This document shows, piece after piece, positions 35,749 to 44,376 of a stretch of 64,000 nt of DNA (positions are counted from its first letter, which is position 1; every line of letters begins with the position of its first letter). The notes beneath the pieces are model-generated. The model was not told the DNA's origin, made no database searches, and saw nothing but the letters and a program-made list of their open reading frames with translations. The DNA comes from Lysobacter antibioticus (lineage in GTDB: Bacteria; Pseudomonadota; Gammaproteobacteria; Xanthomonadales; Xanthomonadaceae). A program made the translations under genes and the position numbers. Location of the stretch: assembly GCF_001442535.1 (NCBI RefSeq), contig NZ_CP013141.1:2563528-2627527 (forward strand). The letters run 5' to 3'.

Positions 35749-37428
35749 TCAAGACCGCGTGCCGCGCTCTTCGCGCGGCCGCGGTTTCTTGTCGTTGCGC
35801 AAGGCGCTGACCACGATCGCCAGCCCCAGTCCGACCGCGACCACAAACAGCAGCAGCGCGAAGGCCGGATAGCCGAACAGAAACGGCCCAACCCCGGAGC
35901 GCAGCAACAGCGCGCTTGAGATCAGCAGCGCCGCGACGACGATGCCGGCGGCGATACGGTTTGCGATCTTCTGCAGGTTCTCCATGATCGCCGAGTCCTG
36001 CCAGCCGGTGATCCGCATCTGCAGGCGGTTCTCGGCCAGCAGCGATAACACGGTGCCGACTTTGCGCGGCGCATCCTGCAGCAGCGATTGCAACTCGATC
36101 GCTTCGCTGGCCAGATTAGCCGGCGACAAGGTTTGCAGCAGCCGGTCGCGCAACAGGCCTTGCAGATGATCCTCGACCGTCGCCTTCAGACTGAGCTCGG
36201 GGTCCAGGGCGATGCATACGGTTTCCAGGTTGAGCAGGGTCTTGGCCAGCAGATTGAACTCGGGCGGGGTGCGCAAGCCGCACAAGGCGCTGAGGCGGCT
36301 CAGGTGCAGGAACAGGCGCCCTTCCGACCAGTCCTGCGAATGGCCGTGCGCCGCATAGCGCGCCACGTGCTGCCCGACCTCGCGCACGAAGCGGCCTTCG
36401 TCGAAATCGTGCAGGCGCACGCCCAGGGCGATCAGCTCGTCGGCGACCGCTTCGCCGCGCCCGTCGACCGCCGAGAACACCAGCTTCAGCAGGCGCCCGC
36501 GCATCTTGGGAGGGATGTGCGCGACCATGCCCAGGTCGAAAATCGCCAGCCGGTGATCGGGCGTGATCAGCAGGTTGCCCGGATGCGGATCGGCGTGCAT
36601 CTCGCCGTGCACGAACATCTGGTCGAGGTAGCCGCGCAGCAGATCGACCACCAGCGGCCGCATCGAATGCTCGGTGCGGCGCAGCCCGAGCGGTTCGGTG
36701 ACCTTGCTGCCGGTCACCAGTTCCATGGTCAGCACGCGTGCGCCGGACAGGTCGCGCAGAGGCTGCGGCACGACCAGCATCGGGTACTTCGCCAAGTGTT
36801 CGCCGAAACGCTCCAGGTGATCGGCTTCGAGCCGATAGTCCAGCTCGTCCATGACGGTCTTGCGGAATTCCTGCACCCAGTCGGCAAAATGCAGGCGCCT
36901 GCCGACCTGGGTGTTGTGGTCGGCTTTCGAGGCCAGCATCTGCAAGGTGTCCAGGTCGCTGCGGATGACCTGCGCGACGTTCGGCCGCTGCACCTTGACC
37001 GCCACCTCGCGGCCGTCGCGCAAGGTGGCGCGATGCACTTGCGCCAGCGACGCGCAGCCGAGCGGCTTGGCGTCGAACTGCGGAAAGATGCTGTGCAGCC
37101 GCACGCCGAGTTCCGCCTCGACCACCGCCTCGATGGTCGCCGCATCCAATGCATTGACGTCGTCCTGCATTTTCTCCAGCGCCGCCAGATACGCCGGCGG
37201 CACCATGTCCGGCCGCGTCGACAAGGCCTGGCCGATCTTGATGAAAGTCGGCCCGAGCGCTTCGAGATCGCGCACGAAATCCGCCGGTCGCCCCTCTTCG
37301 GGCACCTCCACGTCCAGGTCGGTCGCGGCATCCCAATCCACGCCGGTGAACACGCCCGAGTTGCGGTACTTGAGCAGGAAGCCGACCAGTTGCGCAGTGC
37401 GGGTCAAGGTGCTCGGGGTGGCGCTCAT
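35749..37428 (-). CDS. ABC1/UbiB-family atypical kinase
   Basis: 559 residues. UbiB family motifs are in order: the KxGQ motif in PTFIKIGQALSTRP, the Ala-rich loop in CASLAQVHRATLRDG followed by AVKVQRP, EMHADPHPGNLL (catalytic loop) and IFDLGMVAHI (the DFG-like metal site). Two membrane spans close the protein (about 497-545: IAAGIVVAALLISSALLL and FALLLFVVAVGLGLAIVV). UbiB proteins support ubiquinone synthesis, probably as ATPases that extract lipid intermediates. This gene is alone, without ubiE or ubiJ, so it may be a second paralogue with a different lipid task. Start ATG 37428 has AAGGAG. Confidence 0.92.
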   Translation of the reverse strand: MSATPSTLTRTAQLVGFLLKYRNSGVFTGVDWDAATDLDVEVPEEGRPADFVRDLEALGPTFIKIGQALSTRPDMVPPAYLAALEKMQDDVNALDAATIEAVVEAELGVRLHSIFPQFDAKPLGCASLAQVHRATLRDGREVAVKVQRPNVAQVIRSDLDTLQMLASKADHNTQVGRRLHFADWVQEFRKTVMDELDYRLEADHLERFGEHLAKYPMLVVPQPLRDLSGARVLTMELVTGSKVTEPLGLRRTEHSMRPLVVDLLRGYLDQMFVHGEMHADPHPGNLLITPDHRLAIFDLGMVAHIPPKMRGRLLKLVFSAVDGRGEAVADELIALGVRLHDFDEGRFVREVGQHVARYAAHGHSQDWSEGRLFLHLSRLSALCGLRTPPEFNLLAKTLLNLETVCIALDPELSLKATVEDHLQGLLRDRLLQTLSPANLASEAIELQSLLQDAPRKVGTVLSLLAENRLQMRITGWQDSAIMENLQKIANRIAAGIVVAALLISSALLLRSGVGPFLFGYPAFALLLFVVAVGLGLAIVVSALRNDKKPRPREERGTRS

Positions 37429-37624
37429 TGCGGCGACTCCTTGGCGGTGGTCGAACCACGACGCAGAACGGACAGCCGGACTATTCCGCAGGCCTCGGCA
37501 ACGGCTCGTGAGGGCCTCACGGGGCATCCGGAGAGTCGGCGAGGACGCTCGTTCATGCGATACGCGGCTGCGAGCGCTTGCGCCGAGCTCGCGACCATGC
37601 GCCGCAGCGTTGCCTGACGCGGAA

Positions 37625-38704
37625 CTAGCCTCTTGGCCCCCCCATGACCGGCAGGATCACGCCGTTGACGTACGAGGCGCAGATCGGCGCGGCGAGGAAC
37701 ACGTACGCGGGCGAGATTTCTTCCGGCTGCGCCGGTCGCCCCATGTCGCTGTCCTGTCCGAATTTCGCGACCGCATCGGCGGGTTTGTCGGCCGGATTCA
37801 ACGGCGTCCAGACCGGGCCGGGCGCGACCGCATTGACCCGGATCCCTCTCGGCAGCAGTTGGCTGGCCAGGGACTTGGTGAACGCATGGATCGCACCCTT
37901 GGTCGCCGAATAATCCAACAGATGCTTGCTGCCGAAGATACCGGTCTCCGAACCGGTATTGATGATCGATGCGCCCTGGCCCAGATGCGGCAAGGCCGCG
38001 CGCGCCATATGGAAATAGCCGGCGATGTTGGTCTGCAGGGTTTCCTGCAGATGCGCGTCGCTCAGTTCTTCCAGCGACTGCGCATGCAATTGGAAGGCGG
38101 CGTTGTTGACCAGCACGTCGAGGCGCCCGAACTGGGCGACGGTCTGGGCGACCGCCGCTTCGCAAAATTTGGGGTCGCGCACGTCGCCGGCGATCGCCAG
38201 GGCGCGGCGCCCTTCCTGTTCGACGTACCGACAGGTGTCCAGGGCGTCTTCGTGCTCGTTCAAGTACAACACCGCGACGTCCGCGCCTTCGCGAGCGAAC
38301 AGCACCGCCACCGCACGCCCGATGCCGGAGTCGCCGCCGGTCACGATCGCGACCATGCCGTCCAGCTTGGCGCTGCCCAGGTAGCCTTCGGCGGCGAACT
38401 TCGGACGCGGCTTCAGATCGCTCTCGCGGCCGGGCTTGAGCAAATGCTGTTTCGGCAACGGATTCTCGGGCTGACCGTGCGGCCCGGCCTGCACGGCGGT
38501 TTTCCCGGCGGTTTTCTTGGCCGCCTTGTTCGACGCCGGCGCGTCCTGGTTCGCATCGATGCCCTTCTGGATGACGCGCTGCCGTGCCGCCGTGCGTTCG
38601 GCCGCAGCCGATCCCATCGACGCGGTGGAGGCAGGACGACCCGAGCGCTTCGTGGAGCGGTCGGCGGATTTTGTCGGCGACTTGGATGCCTTCTTGACGG
38701 TCAT
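37625..38704 (-). CDS. Short-chain dehydrogenase with a lysine-rich N-terminal extension
   Basis: 359 residues. The SDR core starts near residue 113: TGGDSGIGRA (NAD(P) site), LVNNAAF, active-site Ser in INTGSE and Tyr-Lys in YSATKGA. It matches the YghA/YhdF-like branch, often called glucose/general stress SDR (GxxxGIGRA with PGPVWTPLNP). About 100 residues before the core are basic and low-complexity (MTVKKASKSPTKSADRSTKR at the start). Related proteins usually have about 285-330 residues, so the extension is long. Substrate unknown. It sits among stress-type genes (CBS protein, DUF1328). Confidence 0.9.
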   Translation of the reverse strand: MTVKKASKSPTKSADRSTKRSGRPASTASMGSAAAERTAARQRVIQKGIDANQDAPASNKAAKKTAGKTAVQAGPHGQPENPLPKQHLLKPGRESDLKPRPKFAAEGYLGSAKLDGMVAIVTGGDSGIGRAVAVLFAREGADVAVLYLNEHEDALDTCRYVEQEGRRALAIAGDVRDPKFCEAAVAQTVAQFGRLDVLVNNAAFQLHAQSLEELSDAHLQETLQTNIAGYFHMARAALPHLGQGASIINTGSETGIFGSKHLLDYSATKGAIHAFTKSLASQLLPRGIRVNAVAPGPVWTPLNPADKPADAVAKFGQDSDMGRPAQPEEISPAYVFLAAPICASYVNGVILPVMGGPRG

Positions 38705-38832
38705 GACATCACCTCGACAGAGGAACAGGCCCCGACCATAGAATCGGCTTCATTCGGTGGACGTGAACGGCCGGTGGACGTGAACGAGCGACCGAGGCGA
38801 ACAAAGCCGGCCGATCCCATCGGGCGACAGCG

Positions 38833-39132
38833 CTATGTCTGCGCAGCCCGGATCGCCGCGGGCAGACGGTTGTGCAAGTGCGTGGCCGCGATCGCGGCCT
38901 GCCCGACGGCGACGGATATCTGGTTGAGACCGCTGACCACGTCGCCGATCGCATACAAGCCCGCGACCCGGGTCATCTGATGCGCGTCGACGAGGATTTC
39001 GCCGGTTGCGCTCAGCTCGGCGCCGACCGCCGCGGCCAACGGCGCATTGGTGACGCAGCCCATCGCATCGAACTCGTCATCGCCTGTCTGGTTCATCCCC
39101 TGCCTGGGCCGAAGCGCGAAGCCGACGCGCAT
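38833..39132 (-). pseudogene. C-terminal remnant of a thioredoxin-reductase-like flavoprotein
   Basis: The about 75 C-terminal residues carry ILVDAHQMTRVAGLYAIGDV followed by SGLNQISVAVGQAAIAATHLHN, the FAD-binding GD motif and last helix of thioredoxin-reductase-like NAD(P)/FAD oxidoreductases of about 300 residues. The FAD GxGxxG, NADPH and CxxC regions are absent upstream, where the CBS gene lies only about 110 bases away. The 5' part has been lost. The first 25 residues of the open frame do not look homologous. Confidence 0.8.
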
Positions 39133-39243
39133 GCGCGCGCCGGCTCATGCGCCGGTACAAACCTTGGCTCCGCCGTGCGCTGGCTCATGCACAAACAAGC
39201 TCGACCCGATGCCCGTCCGCTGCGCATGGCCGATGCGGACCGC

Positions 39244-39672
39244 CTAGTGCGCAGCGGCGGGCGTGGAGACTTCCTTGACCACCGCCGCCGTGGCCCGGCT
39301 CTGGCCGGCCAGCGCGATATCCGCCAAGGACACGATGCCGACGAGTTCGCCGGTGGCATTGACTACCGGCACCCTGCGCACCTGCGCGGTTTCCATCAGG
39401 GCGACGCAAGCTTGCAGATCGCTGTCTTCGCCCACCGTCTTGACCGGCGAGGTCATCGCCTCGCCGGCAGTGGCGGTGCCGTCGCCGCCGGTGGCGACGA
39501 TACGGATCGCGATGTCGCGATCCGTCACCACGCCGAGCGGCCTTCTTCGCTCGTCCAGCACCGGAATCTCGCCGCAGTCGTTGTCGAGCATCAGGCGAGC
39601 GATCTCCCGCACCGGCGTGCCGATGAAACAGGTCGCCGGATCCGGGGTCATCAGGGTTTTCGCAGTGATCAC
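39244..39672 (-). CDS. Two-CBS-domain protein
   Basis: 142 residues made of two CBS motifs: MTPDPATCFIGTPVREIARL through GVVTDRDIAIR, and MTSPVKTVGEDSDLQACVAL through GIVSLADIAL. Stand-alone CBS pairs bind adenine nucleotides and act in stress sensing or as regulators of partner enzymes. The partner is not evident from neighbours. A truncated flavoprotein lies directly downstream. Confidence 0.92.
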   Translation of the reverse strand: MITAKTLMTPDPATCFIGTPVREIARLMLDNDCGEIPVLDERRRPLGVVTDRDIAIRIVATGGDGTATAGEAMTSPVKTVGEDSDLQACVALMETAQVRRVPVVNATGELVGIVSLADIALAGQSRATAAVVKEVSTPAAAH

Positions 39673-39924
39673 GATGCTCCTCCGCAGTGAGTGAAGATGC
39701 AGTGCAACCGGATTGTCGTCCGCGTTTCGTTCGATCGCCGTGAACCGCGGCGATGGCGGGCTTCACGTTGCGGCAATGCCGTTCGCAGCGCGCTCACCGC
39801 AATGAATGCCCGCCAGCGCGCAACCGTTATTTTTCGGGGCGCCGCGCACGCATGGCGACGCTTGCATTACGCCGCCCACGCACTGCCATCGGCGGCACCG
39901 GTGCGGCGATTCGCCGGCCGGGAC

Positions 39925-40161
39925 CTAGCGCTTCGGGGCCGTATCCTGCGCGTCTTCGCCGGGCAAAGGTTGATGCCCCTCGCCTGGCGGCAAATCGGCG
40001 TTCTGGACTTTCCGCTTCTTGTGCTCGCCTTCCTACGGAGGATTCTCGCCGGGCAAGGGTTGGTGGCCCTGGCCGTGCGGAGGCCGGCCTTGCGAAGAGC
40101 GCATGTCGCGCCCCTCCTGCTGCCCGCCTTCGCGTGGGTTGCCGTTGCTGTTGTTGCCCAT
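39925..40161 (-). pseudogene. Small hydrophilic protein gene split by an in-frame TAG
   Basis: From ATG 40161 (GAGGTG upstream) 42 codons read MGNNSNGNPREGGQQEGRDM and on to GHQPLPGENPP, then TAG at 40033-40035. The same frame continues for 35 codons (EGEHKKRKVQNADLPPGEGH, then QPLPGEDAQDTAPKR) to TAG at 39925-39927. The motif GHQPLPGE appears on both sides of the inner stop, and composition is the same, so the two halves belong together. Either this is a nonsense mutation or the stop is read through. The protein would be small, disordered and Gln/Gly/Pro-rich, like stress-related KGG-type proteins. Not in a clear operon. Confidence 0.6.
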
Positions 40162-40316
40162 GTCCGTCACCTCGTCGCCGCCGGATTCGGGGCGACCCTC
40201 GGACGACGGTGGCCCCCGCCAGGTTAAGCAGGAGTCGTGCCCGACCGCCAAGGCGTTCACGAACGCCCAACAACCGCTGTTGCCTTGGCGCTGAGGCGGT
40301 GCCCGCCGGGTGCGCC

Positions 40317-42317
40317 TCAGCGCTGCCGCGTCGCCGGAATATCGACGCGTTGGCTGCGCCGCACGCCGACCTCGATCGACTGCAGGCCGCGGTCGTCGCG
40401 CACCGCCCACGGCAGCGGCAGGTTGTCGGGAATCACCGCGATCGTGTGCTTGCCGACCGACACGCGCGGGAACGAGAACTGGCCGTTGCTGTCGGTGCGC
40501 ACCGCATAACGGCCGTCGAGCACCACCGTAACGTTCGGCGCGGCCTGTTCGGACGCGGCGCGCACGCCGTCGTCGTTATCGTCGAGGAACAGCGAGCCGT
40601 CGATGCTGCCGACCGCCGAGCCCGGGGCACCGCCGATCACCGGCAGCGCGCGGCCGGCTTGACGCTCGTAGCGCAAGGTCAGGAACGCCGAGCGTTCGCG
40701 CGGCAACGACAGGAACGGCGAATCGACGATCAACGGGTCGAGCGCGAACGGCGAACGTTGCGAACCCTGGCTCTGATACAGCGCGGCGGTCAGCGACCAA
40801 CGCGGCGCGATGCGCCAGTTGACGCCGAGGTTCAAGTCGACACCGCGCATCGCCGCCGGGCCTTCGCCGTGGGTCCAGCGCGCGGTGCCGTCGACGGACA
40901 CGCGGTCGCCGAGTTCCACGCCGCCGTACATCGAAAAGGTCGTGGTGCGGGTGGTGGTGCGGATCGCGACCTCGGTCGAGGTTTCGTTGCGCTCGCCCCA
41001 TTCGCCGTAACCGAGCGACACCGACAAACGCCGGCCTTCGCGCAAGGGCAAGGCCTGGTCGATGCTGGCCTGCCAGCTGCGCCCGACCCCGCCGTCGCCG
41101 CCGGCGTGATCGAACTGGAAGCGGGTCTGGCCCCAATCGCCGCGGCGGTCGGCGAACAACTGCGCCGCGTAGGTGTCGTCGTCGGCGTGGCGCAGGCTCA
41201 GGCTGGCGCCGTAACCGAACACGCTGCTGGCCTGGTAACGCGCGAACGCAGTGGCGTACTGGCCGTCGAAGCCGGCGCCGCTGATCGAACGGATGTCGTC
41301 GATGCCGGTGTTCCAGCTCCAGCGGCCGTACTGATAGGCCAGCCGGTAATAGCCGCCGCGCACGTCCTGGTTGATCGGAGACGAGCCCCAGGTCAGGCCC
41401 GGGTCGAGCGAGAACAGACCGTAGTGATGGCGATAACGGCCGCGTCGCGCACTCGCGTCGATCCAGGCGCCGGTGGCGTTGCCGCCGCCGTCGTGACTGC
41501 CGAGCAGGTTCAGTTGCACCGCGTCGCGATCGGACTGCCATGCGCTCGCCCAATGCGCGGCCTGGCTGGGCCGGTCGATCAGGCCCGCCTCGCCGACATC
41601 GTCGGGCACGATGCGTCCGTCGGTGCTCAGCGCCGAGACCGCGTGGGTCCAACCGGATGCGCCCTGCCATTGCGCGCCGAACGCGCCGACGTGGCCGTCG
41701 GCGACGTCGAAACCGACCACGCGGGTGCCGTTGTAGAGCCCGGCGCGACCGACCGCGCCGTACACGCTCAGGCCGCTCGCATCGCGGGTCCATTGCGTGC
41801 TCAGGCCGGCCATCGCCACGCTCGGCAGGAAGAAACGGTATTGGTTGCGCTGCAACTGCGAGGACGGCGTGTTGATCACGCCCAGACCGTTATCGAGGCG
41901 CCAACCGCCGTCGACGAACAGGTTGCGCTGCCATAAGGTCGCCGCCCCGCCCCAACCGCTGTCGTCGGCGAAGCGGTCGCGGTCGCTGTGGAAGACGGTC
42001 GCGTCGAGCGACAGGCTGCCCCAGTTCGCGGTTTCCCAGAATCCGCCGGCGGCCAGGCCTTGCTCGCCGAAGTGCTCGTCGCCACGCTCGGTATAGGCGG
42101 CGTTGAGCTCGAGCCGGAACGAACGCGGCAAGCCGTCGCCGTCGACGACCTCGTCTTCGTCGGGCGGCAGCGGCGCCAACGCCTGCGCGGCGATGATGCG
42201 ATCGCGGTAGACCGGCGCCGAGGCGTCGGCCGCCGACGCCGCAGGCGCGGCCGACGCAAGCGTACAGGCGACGCAGATCGCCAGTCTGCGCCGGGCGAGC
42301 CGTCGGGCGGGCCTCAT
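40317..42317 (-). CDS. Usher-like outer-membrane beta-barrel with C-terminal SdrD-B-like domain
   Basis: 666 residues. A signal peptide at about 1-30 (ends ASAAPAASAA) is followed by some 500 residues of alternating beta strands of porin/usher character (GWTHAVSALSTDGR, YRLAYQYGRWSWNTG, TTTFSMYGGVELGDRV). The C-terminal part, about 575-666, has SIDGSLFLDDNDDGVRAASE, VTVVLDGRYAVRTDSNGQFSF, a carboxypeptidase-like/SdrD-B fold with Asp-rich turns. Its place after a chaperone-like gene and two fibre subunits suggests it is the assembly pore. It is short for a FimD usher (about 800) and I see no clear plug domain, so it may be a divergent usher. Overlaps the chaperone gene by four bases. Confidence 0.75.
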   Translation of the reverse strand: MRPARRLARRRLAICVACTLASAAPAASAADASAPVYRDRIIAAQALAPLPPDEDEVVDGDGLPRSFRLELNAAYTERGDEHFGEQGLAAGGFWETANWGSLSLDATVFHSDRDRFADDSGWGGAATLWQRNLFVDGGWRLDNGLGVINTPSSQLQRNQYRFFLPSVAMAGLSTQWTRDASGLSVYGAVGRAGLYNGTRVVGFDVADGHVGAFGAQWQGASGWTHAVSALSTDGRIVPDDVGEAGLIDRPSQAAHWASAWQSDRDAVQLNLLGSHDGGGNATGAWIDASARRGRYRHHYGLFSLDPGLTWGSSPINQDVRGGYYRLAYQYGRWSWNTGIDDIRSISGAGFDGQYATAFARYQASSVFGYGASLSLRHADDDTYAAQLFADRRGDWGQTRFQFDHAGGDGGVGRSWQASIDQALPLREGRRLSVSLGYGEWGERNETSTEVAIRTTTRTTTFSMYGGVELGDRVSVDGTARWTHGEGPAAMRGVDLNLGVNWRIAPRWSLTAALYQSQGSQRSPFALDPLIVDSPFLSLPRERSAFLTLRYERQAGRALPVIGGAPGSAVGSIDGSLFLDDNDDGVRAASEQAAPNVTVVLDGRYAVRTDSNGQFSFPRVSVGKHTIAVIPDNLPLPWAVRDDRGLQSIEVGVRRSQRVDIPATRQR

Positions 42318-43126
42318 TTATCGATGCGTACGTCGAGTTCGAGGCGCTGGCGGCCCCATTCCAGTGCGCCCTTCAGGCTCAGCGGATAAACGATCGGCGG
42401 CGCCGGCGTGGCCGGGTCGTCGCCTTCCGGCACCAAGGCGATCGAACGCGTTTCGCCGGGAAGAATCGGCAGACTGGACGGTGCGAGCGCGAACTTGCGG
42501 CCGCTCGCGTCGACGCCGTTGACCAACCCTTCAAGACGAGTGTGGGCCTTGCCGGTGTTGCGGATGTCGAGCACCGGCAGTCGCCGGCCGTCGACCTCGC
42601 GCACCTGGCTCGCCACGTGCTGCAACTGCGCCGCGACATCGCCGATGCCCAGGTAGACGATGATGCCGATGCGTCCGGACACGGGCACGGTGAGCTGATC
42701 GCCGACCATCTCCGGTGCGCCTTCGAGCAGGATCGCGAATCGGCATTCGGTGGGCGCTGCTTGTTCCGGCACGACCACCTCGAAACGATAACGGCGCTTG
42801 CCGTTCGGCGCGATCTCGATCTGCGCCGCTTCCAGCCCGACCCAGGGCCGGCAACTGTCGGCCGCCAAGGCGTCGTCGAATACCGCCGCGCCCTGCGCAT
42901 CCAGATGCCAGTCGGCGGTCTTCAGGGTGTAGCGGCCGACCGCATTGGAAATGTTGGAGATCTCGACCACGTTGCGATACGTAGTGCCCGGCTTGACCGT
43001 GTCTTCGAAGCGCGGCGGCGACACCAGGGCGGAGAAGCCCTGGGCGAAGCTCGGGGCGGCGATCGACGACAGCGCAAGCGCGAGCACCGCGAACGTCAGG
43101 GCATGGCGCAGGACAGCGGTACGCAT
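42314..43126 (-). CDS. Periplasmic chaperone-like protein of a fimbrial operon
   Basis: 270 residues. A signal peptide (about 1-28, ending APSFA) precedes an Ig-like first domain (FSALVSPPRFEDTVKPGTTY, then RNVVEISNIS, with the hydrophobic-charged strand pattern of PapD-type chaperones). The second domain ends with strands LSLKGALEWGRQRLELDVRI. It should hold unfolded fibre subunits and hand them to the usher-like barrel. Two Cys (SCRPWVG, TECRFAI) are uncommon in FGS-type chaperones. Start TGATG overlaps the stop of the preceding gene by one base. Confidence 0.75.
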   Translation of the reverse strand: MRTAVLRHALTFAVLALALSSIAAPSFAQGFSALVSPPRFEDTVKPGTTYRNVVEISNISNAVGRYTLKTADWHLDAQGAAVFDDALAADSCRPWVGLEAAQIEIAPNGKRRYRFEVVVPEQAAPTECRFAILLEGAPEMVGDQLTVPVSGRIGIIVYLGIGDVAAQLQHVASQVREVDGRRLPVLDIRNTGKAHTRLEGLVNGVDASGRKFALAPSSLPILPGETRSIALVPEGDDPATPAPPIVYPLSLKGALEWGRQRLELDVRIDK

Positions 43127-43584
43127 CAGAGGTCTTCCACGTCGATTTCGAAGGAGAAATTGAGTTGTTCGGTACGCACCAGCTTCTGTCCGTCGGCCTG
43201 GATGGTCAGGCGGATGGTGTCTTCGAGCAGGCCGGCCGGCATGGCTCCGCTGTAGACCAGGGTGCGTTCGCCGGCGCGCAGGCTGCCCGGCAACAGCCGG
43301 CCCTGGGTGGTCCAGGTGGCGGTAATCGGTCCGCTCGCCTGCACCGGCAGGGTCATGTAGACGCGGCCGTTGCGGCCTTGCCACGGCGCCAGGTTCAAGC
43401 GCACCCGCACGGTCAGCGCGCCGGACACCGTGGGCCGTTCGCCGCTGCGCGGCGCGACCGAGTCCCACTGCATGCGCAGGGTGTTGGCGGTGACCTGGCT
43501 GGCGCTGTCGTCGACGCGGTGAGTACCCGCCAGCGACAGCGCGCTCGCGCAGAACAGGATGCAGGCGGCGATGACGCGCTTCAT
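43126..43584 (-). CDS. Small exported fimbrial-operon protein
   Basis: 152 residues. The signal peptide MKRVIAACILFCASALSLAG is followed by all-beta sequence (ALTVRVRLNLAPWQGRNGRV, TIRLTIQADGQKL, LNFSFEIDVEDL). It has no recognised family. Position between the minor subunit and the chaperone, with overlaps on both sides (ATGA upstream, TGATG downstream), makes it part of the fibre system. It could be a minor subunit, an adaptor or a second small chaperone. Confidence 0.75.
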   Translation of the reverse strand: MKRVIAACILFCASALSLAGTHRVDDSASQVTANTLRMQWDSVAPRSGERPTVSGALTVRVRLNLAPWQGRNGRVYMTLPVQASGPITATWTTQGRLLPGSLRAGERTLVYSGAMPAGLLEDTIRLTIQADGQKLVRTEQLNFSFEIDVEDL

Positions 43585-44213
43585 GGCGCGCTCAAGGTGT
43601 AGACCACCTGGCCGGTGTAGGTACCGGAGGCGACGACGGCGTCGTTGGCATAGCGGAAGGTGTGGCAGCTTTCGCGCCAGGTGTTGACCGGAAAACTCGC
43701 CAGGGTCTGCGGGCCGCCGGTGAAGGTGCCGGCCAGGATCGGCTGCGCGCCGGTGTCGTTATTGCCGCTGCTGGTCCAGCTGATCTGCGAAAACGGAATG
43801 GTGCTGCCGGCGCCGTTGCTGAGGCCCGCCGCCGGCGCGGTCGCGGTGAGGGTCGCGGTGCCGGTGCTGCCGGGCAGACGATAGAAACCGCCGACGTAGA
43901 TCTGCGCCGGGACGTTGCAGAAGGCGAAGCCGTCGTAAGAGCTGTTGGCCTGAGTGGCGTCGGTGGTCATGACCTGGTCGGCGCCGTTGCCGAGCACCGC
44001 CGCGGGCACCGTCACCGAGACTTTGTTGATCGCCCCGCCTCGTCCGGGCGTGCCGCCGCTGGAATAGTTGCCGGTGAACACGCCGTTGCCGACCCGCAGG
44101 TAGACCATGCGCGCGCCCGGGGAGATCGTGACCACGAAGGCCTGGGCGGTGTCGAACCAGCCCAGCGCAAGCAGGAGCAGCACCCAGCACGCTGGGCGTA
44201 AGGGCAAAACCAT
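43581..44213 (-). CDS. Fimbrial-type subunit (minor or tip)
   Basis: 210 residues. A signal peptide (about 1-25, LLLLALGWFDTAQA) precedes beta-rich sequence. The end TFRYANDAVVASGTYTGQVV then YTLSAP matches the end of the main subunit at 44377 (TYKYKNAAVVAPGVYGG then RVTYTASMP), so both share a fold and probably a chaperone-recognised last strand. Two Cys (FCNVPA, SCHTF) may form a disulfide that the other subunit lacks. An in-frame extension upstream of ATG 44213 is a 10-residue repeat of Arg/Pro, judged non-coding. Confidence 0.75.
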   Translation of the reverse strand: MVLPLRPACWVLLLLALGWFDTAQAFVVTISPGARMVYLRVGNGVFTGNYSSGGTPGRGGAINKVSVTVPAAVLGNGADQVMTTDATQANSSYDGFAFCNVPAQIYVGGFYRLPGSTGTATLTATAPAAGLSNGAGSTIPFSQISWTSSGNNDTGAQPILAGTFTGGPQTLASFPVNTWRESCHTFRYANDAVVASGTYTGQVVYTLSAP

Positions 44214-44228
44214 GTCGGGCCTCTGAAG

Positions 44229-44348
44229 TCGGAGCCGTTGCCGCGGGTGCGGGTCGAGCCGGGGCCGCTCCCGCGGGTGCGGGGCGGTCCGGAGCCTTTC
44301 CCGCGGCTGCGGATCAAGCCGGAGCCGTTCCCGCAACGCGGGAACGGA
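44229..44348. repeat. Four imperfect 30-bp tandem repeats
   Basis: Units start at 44229, 44259, 44289 and 44319 with the pattern CCGGAGCCGTTCCCGCGGCT then GCGGATCAAG; they differ at several places. They fill the space between the two subunit genes and could form alternating GC hairpins that reduce read-through, which would set a high ratio of the first subunit to the rest. That role is inference. Confidence 0.75.
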
Positions 44349-44376
44349 ATCTCGCAAGGGACGTCCGGCTTGCGGC

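Noticed and set aside
40162..40316. Terminator of the fimbrial operon
   Set aside because: CGCCAAGGC and GCCTTGGCG can pair, but the loop is long and overlaps a second dyad, and there is no T-run.
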